From NCBI RefSeq assembly GCF_030936135.1, contig NC_082595.1, positions 74,806,135 through 74,870,134 on the forward strand: a stretch of DNA of 64,000 nt, given 5' to 3'. Below are positions 46,101-57,802 of the stretch, piece by piece (position 1 is the first letter of the stretch; the number at the start of each line of letters is the position of its first letter). The notes under the pieces are model-generated. The model was not told where the DNA came from, did not search any database, and saw only the letters and a program-made list of their open reading frames with translations. The DNA comes from Gavia stellata (taxonomy: Eukaryota > Chordata > Aves > Gaviiformes > Gaviidae). The position numbers and the translations under genes were made by a program.

Positions 46101-49100
46101 CTAAATTTCAATGCTGATTCTACAAACAGCTGCATATGTTACATTTCCATTCCTAGCTGAGTCCCATGAAGTGAGCTGCACTCCAAACTGGGCACCGTCT
46201 GTACAGAGACACAAAGCAGATCAGCCCTGTACTAGCATTTGTATCAACTAAAATATTTCTACTTGCCTGTTATTCAGTGTAAGAGTAACAGAAATCTAGA
46301 TCCTTGGGATAATGCAGTGCATATTTCTCACCCTACGAGAAGATTTTACTTTAGGAAAACAGATAACGAATAAGAAAGTAGTACAGGTACTGTTTTTTTA
46401 AAAAAACTATCCTGCTTTGTTCCTCTGGCAGGCACTGATTTCCATTCAAGCGGAGTTAGTGCTGAGCTCTTTTAAGCCGTTCCTGTCCCTTACTAGTTTC
46501 TCCCTTCCATTTCTGGGCTTTTCTGGGAGCCTGATTAAAGCTATTCACCAGATTGCATTGCTTAGGTCACACCATTTTATTACTGACATTGTTCCTTTTT
46601 GGTACTTTGGTATCCTAAATGTGTCTACAACTTCCATGGCTCTGATACTCCCCTTATGGACAAAGTAGCTCTTCAGCTGTTAAAAAGCTTCTGTGATGAT
46701 GTGTAAAGCATCCTGGAGATGTCCAATGCTTTTCTTTGTCTCACCATAAAGAGCAGTCACTAGACAGTGTAACAGATGCATGAAGTATTAATGTTTCACA
46801 GTAATCAACAGATTTATGAACCCAGCTGAATCAGTTTTTGTTATTATCAGCATTTCTCACAGGATAGCTTCAAAACATACATTTTGAAAAAGCTGACAGG
46901 TATAACCTTGTGCAAATTTTTTTTCCTTCTTTCATTTTTATCTAAATCCTTCATAAGAAGTATAGGGATTTATGTGGTTATCTTACTTTAGAGAATTAAG
47001 ATGTTGATATGATTGGGCTTGGGGGATAGATCTAATGGGAAACAAAAAAGTATTCCAAGGTAAAACGGCTTGTGAAGGGGTCATAGCTGTCGTACTTTGA
47101 GTCAGCCCTGTTTGCCTAAGCTGCATGTACAAAGTCTGACTAGCATTGGTGTATACAATTGTATTATAAGCTGTATGTATGTGTGTATGTCTGAACTATT
47201 CACAAGCACTATAAATATCTACTGCTGCGTGATTTTAGTACACATATTGGTAAAAAAGACCAATTAGACATGTTACAGAGTCACAGACCCGAATTTTTTC
47301 CAGCAACTGTAGTCTTAATGGGGAGGCTGTCATGTCCCCCAGGAGGCAAAGGACAACAAAGGAACGCTTTCCTCTCTCATCGCGCAAGCGGCATGGGCAG
47401 CTGTTGATAGCCTGGCTTCCTTATTCAGAAGCATTAATCTTTTCTGTACTCCTCTTGCAGCATGAGAGATGCATTGGGAGTATTCTCCCTTGCATTGAGA
47501 GAAATTACCTCCCTACCAGTTTTTCAGGTGCATGAGGCAGATACCTAGTGTTTCAGCTATATGCTGTGCTTGCTGTCCATAGGTAAATACTGGTAAGTGC
47601 CATGCAAGCGTGCTATAGAATGAATCACTGATGTTTGTTAGAGTGACTGAGCACCCTGTGAAGTTAAGAGGATGACATTGGTTCATATGCTTTCAGGAAA
47701 AACTCCTGAAAACATTTTTGTGGACTTTCTTTCATTACATACCTACATTTTGGGATCTGAGAATAGCAATCCTAGATGAAGTGTCTGAGTTTACTGCAGA
47801 AATTTTTTTTCTGCTTCCTTGACTGATGGGAGAATAATAGTTTTGTTTATCTTCTGCTGTCCTAGGCAGCTGGTAATTCCTATTCTCTTTTTCTCTCTAG
47901 ATTGTTTTTTCCTTCTGCAGGACAGATTGGAACCACAGACCTAATCTTCTCCTACTTTATATACTATGCAGCCACTCACAGTGTGTCTATAGTGTCACCT
48001 TACCAAAATGGCAATGCTTTAGAGAGATACAAATTAGAAGGTACAAGCAGAACAAGCAATATAAAGAGCAAGATAGGAGATAATCAAGTCCCAGGGAGAG
48101 AAAGAAACTATGTTTAAGTCTTATACCATCTGGACATGACTTTTTGTGAGTGCTTATGAGTTTAAAATATCTGTAGGTGCTGAGGCATCTGAAGGTTCAG
48201 TGGCATATGCCATTTTTATGTGAGGAGCAGCTGAGTCCCAGATCAGAGATTTACTAGCTGTTAAAGGGAGATACTCCTTAAGAGACTGGAGCAGACAGAT
48301 TAAGCTTCTTACTTTACAGAAGCTGCCTTTATAAAAGAAGTTTTCTTCCCCTCCAGCCTGTCTTTGCATAAAGGTATGCCAGCTTTGGTGTTTGGCTACG
48401 TGTGAGGACAGGGAAAATGTGGTTGAGCAAGGATATTGCCTGTACTGGTAATACAGAGCTCTTTGTTGGAAGGAGTTGAGAAAAAGCTGGCTGTAATCTG
48501 CTCAGGATGAAAAAGGCTGAGCACAAAGCTTTAAGTCATACAAAAGCAGGCTGCAGAAAGAAAAGAACCCTGAGGAGGGCTTGTAACAGTGATGTCCTAC
48601 AGAGTAACCAGGGAATCATCATATTGGCTACAAGTTATCATTAAACCCCATCAATTTGGACCTGTTTATTACAAAAATTGTGTATTGTGTCTCATCCCTT
48701 TCACAGCTGTACACCACCAGTTACTTGAAAATTCCTTAATGGGTCTCTAATCTAGCATACCACCTCTGAGTACTTTTTGCCCCAGCCTTCTTTTCACGTG
48801 CTTTGGTGGAAGGATAGCATAATGCCACTTAGTATAAAATATGCCTGCACTGGTAAGAACATAATAAAGGTTTTGTGGTGCGGCTGTATAGCTGAGTCAA
48901 GACATAACACAATGCTGAGGTGAGACATTGCTGAACTAAGGCAACTAAAAGGTAGACAAAAATAATTTCTCACAGGTCAGCTCATTAAGGATGCTACTGA
49001 AGTACAGGGAAAAACAGGCTCCTGAGTTACTTTTTTCCCTTTCCTTTTCTCTATTTTTGGGAGCTGAACCAAATTTGCTTAATGAGCTTTGGCATGAAAA

Positions 49101-52100
49101 ATGATCTTTATTTATTTCTTCCTACTATTTTCTATAAAAATAGAGCTGAGAGAGCAAGAAAGAGTACCTGGCAAACAAACGGGTATGTTCAGAAAGAAGC
49201 GACCATTAGTGGGGAATAAAAAGCGGCAAAATAGCTCTTCCTACTCTCCCCAACCTCTTCCTCAAGATAAAGCACATGTCAGGGCACAGTGAGGCTGGGG
49301 GCTGGAGTGGCAGGGGTTTCCCTGGGGCAGGCAGGGTCTTGCAACCAGGGATCCCACTGCCCCAGCCAGTGAGCAGGGCAGGCCTCTGAGGTTTTCTTAA
49401 CCACAACATCAGTGGGTGAACTGACACCCAGCACTTATATCTGAGAGTTGCCTCTGGTCTTTCTTTCTTTTTAAAACCATTTTCTTCTGTGAATTTTTCT
49501 TACCTGATCTTTTTCTCTACTGTTTTGCAGGAGAAGGAGTCTGTACTCATGGTGGTCGCTATTACATTTACACTGTCATTATATGAAGCAGCTGAAATAG
49601 AATTAGTATGGTAGCTGACTTGGAGCTTCCTGGCTGTCATAGTGATTTTGAAGTATTTTACCACTTATCTGGAAAATGTTACATACCTCTGCTAAAACAT
49701 CCATTTCTGGTCTGGGTAGTATTATGCTAGTATTCCAGTGTTATTGCTGATAGAAAGCTGTCGGAAAGGTGCTGTAAGCTGTGTAACAGACTATGGTGTA
49801 GTCTGCAACGTTTTCTTTGTTGGCAAAGCTGGCTCACAAAATTCCTGCCTCTCCATCCTATCCTCTGCCCTAGACATTCTTTCCCTTTTCTGTGCTGCAG
49901 CTTGCTCAATTGTGCTCAAGCAGGTTTGTGAGGTTCTGCTGAAAACAAGATCTGGTCTGATTTGGGTTAAAAAGAGGAGTATTTTTGAAATCCACATCAC
50001 TTCAGTATGTAGTGTAGATCTAGTGATGTGGGTCTACAATATCTTCACTGATCTGAGCAAATACCAGCTTGGTAAAAACTTAATCCAATCCTGTACGTAA
50101 CCTGCCCTCACAGGTTTGTGCTGTTTAAAAAAGATTTTTAAAAGCACCAAGCTGATAAGACTCTTTTTCAAGAAGTAGCAGCTACACATTCTGGAAGCAG
50201 TTTACTGCTGACCAAACTGTCAAGCAGCAACAGCTAGGGAAGATGTATGCATGGTAAAAAAAGACTTTTAATAATGAAGAATGAATGAATGTCTCCGCAT
50301 TTTAAACATCTTTTTGAATTTCAAATACTACAGGTTTTATTTCATTTTTCGAAGTACTGAACATTCACTGAATTGCCACTTACAGATTCTGAGCACAAGT
50401 CCTTTTACTTCCCTTCTAAATGGTGCCAAATTAAAACAGTCTCATGTTTGCTCAAAACAGCATCAGAATTACAGCAGATTGTCACTGTTTCTCAGTCGGC
50501 ACTTCAGGTCAGTCTCCCTGTTCTGCTAGCCTGCCTGAGCCTGGAAACGGTCCTGCTGCCTGCAGGTACCTTGGCAGGAGCTGAGCAATATTTAGCACAG
50601 AATAGCTGTTCAGATAACCACCAGACCAAACAAATGCAGGAGCATGTGGACACATTCTATGTCAGAAGGAGAACTGCACATGACTAAGGGGTGATTTCAG
50701 TTTTCAAGGTCTAGAAATAGGATTGCAAATTTGCTCTAGTCCAAATCAAATAGCTGGATGGAGTCCTATTCCACACAATACCTTCAGGGTAATGGGAGAC
50801 TTCTCATTTTCTTCCCTATTGGGAAAAGAAGGGGGAAGAATGGTTCAGCTTATGGGTTCCTTTCTTTTTCTCCTGGCTGTTGGTTATTAGCTGTCTTTCA
50901 TGTGAGAAGGAATAGAGGTTTCTCATCTGAGCGAGAAAAAATAGTATTTTTTCCTGGCTAAATTAAATAGAAATCTCACACGCCACCTTCTCTCCCTAAT
51001 TTTGAGTCTATAATATTTGAATAGGCTTGTGATTAGGTGAAAAAAATTCACTCTATCTCTAAACGGCACCTTAACTGTTTAAAACATCTAAATACAAAAT
51101 GAACTCATTTGCTTTTAATAGTCTGAAAACATTTTTCCCTGGTTCTACTTCAGGAAACTATACCATTTCGCCAGAAATTTTAGCTTCTTCAGTTGTATTT
51201 TCCCCTCATCTTTTAAGAATAAGGCTTTCCAAAGTGCTACTGACAAATACATCTTGCCATTTTTTTAATTTGGTTTTCCTGAATACCTTTGGAGAAGCAG
51301 GATGGAAGGACAACAAATGTGTCTCGACAGTGTCATCTAGTGGCAAAATATGTACGAGGCCCTTGAGAGAGCAGCAGCAGCTGAGCTTAGCTGTACAGCT
51401 AGCCAGCACCTTCTTTCACACACTGATTAATGACTGATCCACAGATTTGTACTTTTATGGGAGGCCTCCCTGCAGGCGACTTGAAGACTTTTTCCATCCA
51501 GAACAGATGAGAGACTACTTCTAGATGAGGCCATCTGTGTTGCTCTGGGGGAAGAAGTCCATTCTTTTAGTTCAGTTGCTAAGAAGGATTTGCCCTTTGC
51601 ATACTTAAAAATATTGCCTGTATAGTGAAACCATAAAGGGAGATTGGTATCTTCCAAGAAAGAAGAGTTCTTTAAGCTAGCCTGACATAGTCAAACTACA
51701 TGAGCATAAGGACTATGAATTTGTGCTTTGTGGGGAACTGGTATAGTGAATGGAGAAGAATGTTGTCTCAAGGAACAGAACTAATAGGAACTATTCAACC
51801 ACCAAGATATTTTTAAAAAGACAGGGAAAAAAAACCCCACAATTTCTTTTTTCATTTTCTGTTTTCTAAATAGCTTATTTTTGCTTATGTTTGTGCTACT
51901 GTGCTCTGGTGTGTATACTACACTGCAAAAATCCAGCCTACCAGTCATGAAGATGTGGATCATCACCTTGATTCACCATCTGGCAGCATGAGATGTATCC
52001 TCTCAGACAGAAGAGGAGAGAGGAGCATACCTATAGACAGCATACATTCAGCAGCACTGAAGAGTTTAGAATGAATGCAAGTATAGGAGCTGGCTTGATT

Positions 52101-55100
52101 CTTGAGGGCAAACTTTTATGAAAATGAGATACAACTTTGAGTGCAGTGAGATATGCTACAATTGTATTCCTTGGACTCCCTTTTTTGGAGGTCTTAGTCA
52201 ATGATGTAGAACCAGGTCATTGAATTTACTGTCCATTTGGGAAAGAAAGCAGAAGAGAACTGAGTGTTTTTTGTACTACTGTTGTTCAGTCCATGCCGTC
52301 TCACTGGCATTTATGATCTTTTGGCTTGCAGTTCTATTAAAACACCCCTTTGTACCTGCAGTCTGATACTGGGATTTCACACTGCAGCAACCAGTGCTGG
52401 TAGAGGAGACAGAAGTCCACTTCAGTCTTCATACCTGGAAGTAAAAAAATTTAAATAATTAATCAGAAACAATTACATCAAACTTGGGATTACTTTATCA
52501 AAACTGACAAATCAGCAGAATGTATGATATCCATCAAATATTATGCATCCTCTTTGTGAAACCAGAACAAATAATGCAAATAATCATTTCTATCACAACT
52601 GCTAATCAACCACTACATTGAATTTTATTTTCAATGAACTTTGAATAGCATATGAAGATGCAATTTTTTATAATGGAAAAACGCTTATAAATCTTCAGTA
52701 TCTTTAAACTCTATGACCACGGTTCTATGGTGATAGGTCATGGAAAAATCGTATTTACACCCATTAGAATGGCAGTTCATAGATATGCTGCTGCTTGGCT
52801 TTGGCTATTAGAATCCTTAGCAGAAACTCAGACAGATGTACCAAAGTTGCTAGAATTAATGTTGAAAGCTATTAATCAAAAATCCCTAAAGCTTTCCTTT
52901 TAAAAAGATATTCTATACATTTCCTCATATATTCTGTCTGGACTACAATGTACATACATGTGATCTTTTTAAAGTGGGCCTAAATGATAGCTGGGTAGGT
53001 TGGAATTACTTGAGAGAAAAAATGAACCTTTTTTGTTTTTAAGTTCCGCCCCCCCCCCCAATTTGGCATGTCTTTGTTTTAAAAATTGTAGAAAAAGAGG
53101 CTCTACTTATGCCTTTTATAGTTTCACTTGCATCTTCATTTGTAATTTCATCATACACTAAACCAAAACTGAATCTCAAATTTTAAGTACTGAAATATTT
53201 ACCATTTCTTATACCAGCTTTCATTCATAGGTTTCAACACACTTGAGATAGCCCTGTTCCCCCCTATTTTGCAGGGAGTCAATGTCCAGAAATAGCTTCA
53301 TACAAGGGACTATTTAAAGCAGGTAAGTAAGTTAAGTTCCTGTTTCCAGCAGTCCTAGTAGAGGAGCTTATTCTGATTCCGCATGGAGACAGACCATGCT
53401 GGGAGTGAGGAAGGATGAATATTCTCCCCACTGCCTGATGCAATATTCAGCAAGCCACTAGCATGGCTGAGACTAGCTCAAGAGCACTGCCTGGAGTCCT
53501 GAGCCTCCACTCGACAAACTCCGCTTGTGAAGAAAACTGCAGTGCTATAGTTTTTGTTGCAGAATTGATCTGCTAAGCCTGCAAGCTGCTAACCAAACAA
53601 TACTGTGGTGTCATCTGAGTGTCAGAAGAGTTTTTCGACTGTAGATGGCACTGCAAGGTAAGTGCAAAGGTGTGTCCACTAGCTGTGGAGATTTTCTTCT
53701 CTTGAGTTTTTTTATCTCCCAAACACTCTGAAATCAGTGTTTGGAAGATTAAAAAACCTCAGGAGAGGTTTTTAAGACCCAGAGACAACCTAGAAAGAAG
53801 TAAGGTAAGGCTAGAGGAGACATGTTCTGGAGGTGATGTAAAGGGAATGCCATGCTATCTTTGCCAACATACTGTTTAATGCAGGGCTATCCATTTTTGG
53901 AACTGTCACCTCCCACAGCAGCGGTGGGTCACTGCAGAGATGGTCAGGAGTGGTGACTCCAGCTGCTCGTGGCAGGGTCATGCAGCTGGAGCAAGACAAC
54001 CCAGGTCCCCAGGCACCACTTCAGCCGGGCCATGAACTCCTGCAGAGAGCACACTGGTAGACTTGGAGACAGGCTGCATCCCGCTGTGCCCAGTGCTGTG
54101 AAATGCATCCTGACCCACGGCACTTCGCATGGCACGTGGCAGTAGGTGGGCACCCTCTGCCACCCAGACTGAGCGCAGCTGGACCGTACTGGCAGCAGCT
54201 TTGGGGATGCTACTGCCAGTATATCTGGCTCTCAGAGTGCCAGACGAGCGTGTCAGATGCCTTGTTCAGGGATAGCACCAACATAGCCCAAATAGCTGCA
54301 GAAAAAATCAGCTGTACTGTAAACTGGACATTTACCTACTCTTTACATCAAGTTTTTAAAAAGATCATGAGGAACTTATTTAGTATCAGCAGAAGGTAAG
54401 CCTGGAGCAGATTAATTTTTTCTTCAGCAGAGTATTACTGCTGCCAGTAAGAATTATTATTCAAGGCTCCAGAGGACACTGGTAATAATTAGGCCAGCTA
54501 AGGCACATAAATAGAAATGTGAAAGGGGAAATCTGTCACTTGACACTTAGTATAGCTGAAAAGGAAAAAATTAATTGTTTTCATTTTTGATATATAGACT
54601 GAACTTTTTGTTACTGGCTGATAAAAGCAATTACCATCTTTTTTCAACATTCAGAATAAATTTCAGAAATCTGTTATGAGATCGTTACAGTGATAGCATG
54701 AAATGCACAGAACATTTTTTCCTTACTGTCGCTTACATCTTCTCCTCTAATTCCTCCATTACCCTAAGTCTGGTGCAGCAGACAAGGCATGGAACTTTAC
54801 CTCAATATTTCTGCAGACTACCCTGCATGGATGGATAGGATCCATAGGTCTCCAGAAAGCTTCCTAATGGGGTAATGTCCTCCCTATAGCCTAGATTTAT
54901 CTCCCCTAACCTTAAATGAGCATACACTTTTGGAGCACAGTCAATCTATAACCCTTCAACAAGCAATGAACTGAGATGCATACTAAGACAAAAAATACAC
55001 TCTGTAGGCTAATTAAGCCTCTCAAAATTGATGTTCCTTGTCCAATTCTGAAGATGGGCAAGTATACTGCTTTTCCTTTTTAAGTGCTTCTCTTTCAATT

Positions 55101-57499
55101 TTTTGAGGGATTTTTGACTTTAAGTCTAGAGCTGCTATAAAAAGTTACAACGGCTATCAGAGACATTTTTTCCAATAAGATAATTACATGTTTATTTGTG
55201 ATAATTCACCTTTTCACCACAGACTGAAAAAAAAAAGTAAAAAATGAACAGTTTCTAACTGTCAGGCACGTACTACATGCTTCAGGAAGCCACAAATCTG
55301 GCTGTCGGACTACCCAGTTAAAAAGACTCTTCAGTGACTCGTTACTGGCTTTCATCTCCACTGCCTGTAATTTCTTCTGAAAGGCGTAAAATAGTGTATT
55401 TTTCCACAACAATGTTGTCATTTTCCACTGGTAAAAAACCCCAAAACAAAACCAGTTATTTAAAGAGATGCTCAAGTTAACCTGTTTGAGCTATGTTTGT
55501 TTTACAATGTTACTTTATAACCTCAACATATCTCTGCAAATCAAACTACACCATCCTGATTCTGTGAAGGGTATTCATTAGTTTGCTGCTTTTGCAGAGG
55601 CAGCACAAGATAGCAGGAATTTCTATTGTGGACCTATGAGCTGGGGACAATTAGAAAAGCCTGAACAATAAACGATAGGTAAAGTAGCTAATACCTTATT
55701 TTTCCATAAAAATATTAAACGTCCTGTAAAGGAGATCAAACTCTTGTACTGAAACCCACTGCTAAAAGCCTTTGGTTATTCTGTCAAGGTTTTGGCTGAC
55801 TCAGACTCCAGCAGGTCCTGTTCATGGCTCAGTATTATTTTCTAACTTTTCTGTGTCCTTTGCTGTATTTTTCTATTCTTTACAGTAGTATTTTGTATGG
55901 AAGACCTGAGAGGCAGTCCAGCTTCTTAGAAATTATTTTTCTCATATAGAATTTATTCATGTTGTCTTGGGCGTTGTTCTACTTTAAGCCTCTTGATCTT
56001 TCCACTGTGCTGTTTACCCCTCTAAAGCGTGCCTGTCCCAGCTATTCACTTGAATTCATTATTCTACAACAAAGCATTGTTTATGACTGACTTCAGCTGT
56101 ATTTGAACCTCTGTATATCCCCAGATGGTCATTACTGTTCTTAGGCCAGCTGGCAGTGTACTTGGAGCAAGGCCACCTCTAAGGCATTCTTATGACTTAA
56201 GTAGAAAGAAGCTATCACTAGGAAAAAAATGCATAAATAGATTTCACATAGCGTGCAGGGTTAGTTACAATGGTGAATGGCTGCTGGCAAACCAAACATT
56301 TATACAGTGACATACAAAAAGCAGATTTCACAATTCACATTAACTGGGTCAGATGGCACAGGTAGAAATGCTTGAGATTCATTTATTTACTACTTCTACT
56401 CAATCTTCCCCAAATTGAACTGCTGTTGAAGACCACACATAGCTTTTTTCAACTTCAAATGTTTTGTGATTTAAAAAATAGCTAGGTTGTTTTAAAGTCT
56501 TTTAATGCTTGCACCACACAGGGGATAAAACTGTGGCTTTAAAGAAACATGTAGGAACTCTGGCCATTGGCATTAATATATTATTAATATATTTCCATAC
56601 GTTTGAAAAAGTGATGCATGACTTTTTTACCCTGTATTTTATGTTAGGTACTGTTTCTCTTGGTTCCTAGACTCCCACTGTAAAACACTACAGCCTAATC
56701 CTGTTCCAGATTAATCTGTAATCTGTACCACCTATCACATCATCCAAGATATTAATTAAAAAGTAGAATTGAATTGAGCCATCATGGAGTTTACCTGAAA
56801 CACACGCAAAGTGAACCGTAGGTAATTACTCTACAAGAGCACTTTTTCAAATCCTTGTGCACCTACCAAGTTGGCTTATGAGACTACCTCCTGAGTTGCT
56901 GTCAAAACCCTCACAACAATCAATCCGTATCATATAAATTAGGCTACCTGCTCTGTCAGAGAGAGAAATTACACTGGCGTAAGACAATCTGCCTCGACAC
57001 AGCCCTCTCGATGCTTTCTCTCAACTTCATTACTTTCTAGAGACCCGCAGACTGATTATTTAACTTCGAGTCCTCCTGGAGAGGTGTTGCCTCGCCAAAA
57101 ACCCATCCTCCTTCTTTACAGCCAGCCACATTGCTTTTCTCCTCAAGACTGACAGAAAAAGACACTGAAACACCTCAGCTTTCTCCCCTTCACCTACTGC
57201 CTCCCCACCATTTCCAGCATCTTTCCTCACTCACAAGACGACGTGCCTCGCCAGCCCACCGCACCTGCAGCGGCCATTTTGACTTAACCCTGGCACACCG
57301 CGGGACAGTCCATCATAGCAGACCCCGCCCACTAGACCCGCCCAGTCCGAGTCGTGTCCCACCCCCCCCGCCCGCTGACCCGGCCTGTCAGTCAATCCGG
57401 GTTCCGTCGTGGGGGAGGGAGCCGAGTCGACAGTCGCAGCCAATCGGCGCGTGAGGTGCGGTGGCGCCTCGGCCAATCGGCTGCTTGCTTCTTCGGGAG

Positions 57500-57687
57500 T
57501 GGGGCAGCTGCTGTCCCTGCGCCCTGCTGTGAGCAGCTGGCACCGGCTGTCTCTGCCTGAGGTGTCGGGGTAGCCGCAGCAGTCTGGCCCTGGCCCTGGC
57601 CCTGCCCCGGTGTCACTGAGGATGAGCCCCCGTGCTGCCCAGCGCACGTCCCGCCCTGCCCGCCCGAGTCCATTCATCTAGCGACTG
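57500..57687 (+). other. Predicted non-coding first exon
   Basis: It lies downstream of the CCAAT boxes and ends at GACTG|GTGAGG (donor GT at 57688). The start is a guess based on usual CCAAT-to-start spacing of 50-100 bases. It contains 3.5 copies of a TGGCCC hexamer at 57584-57604. I see no convincing initiation codon continuing into the donor, so this is probably 5' UTR. Confidence 0.4.
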
Positions 57688-57718
57688 GTGAGGGCGGGCC
57701 GCGACCTGCTGATGTGTC

Positions 57719-57802
57719 CGGAGGGGGAGCCGGGTCTGGGGGAGGGGCAGTGTCACGGCTGGCTCTGCTGGAGGGGACGGGATGGGGCGGCGGCGGCGGG
57801 GG
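57719..57802 (+). other. G-rich tract with quadruplex potential
   Basis: Many runs of three or more G occur just downstream of the predicted first-exon donor (GGAGGGGG, GGGTCTGGGGGAGGGG, GGAGGGGACGGGATGGGG, then (CGG)4 and GGGGGG). G-rich starts of first introns are common at CpG-island promoters. Confidence 0.6.

Larger units (their letters stand above)
32823..57239. other. AT-rich intergenic desert between TPBG and the 57-kb promoter
   Basis: 24 kb without a recognisable exon, CR1 copy or CpG island. Open frames are short (under 125 codons) and random. Simple features are a 52-bp tandem duplication at 38569, an AT-rich repeat at 40160-40199, an A-run at 41230-41244, a purine tract near 38255-38290 and a C11 run at 53049-53059. 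The two flanking promoters diverge, so any regulatory elements here could serve either gene. Confidence 0.55.
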
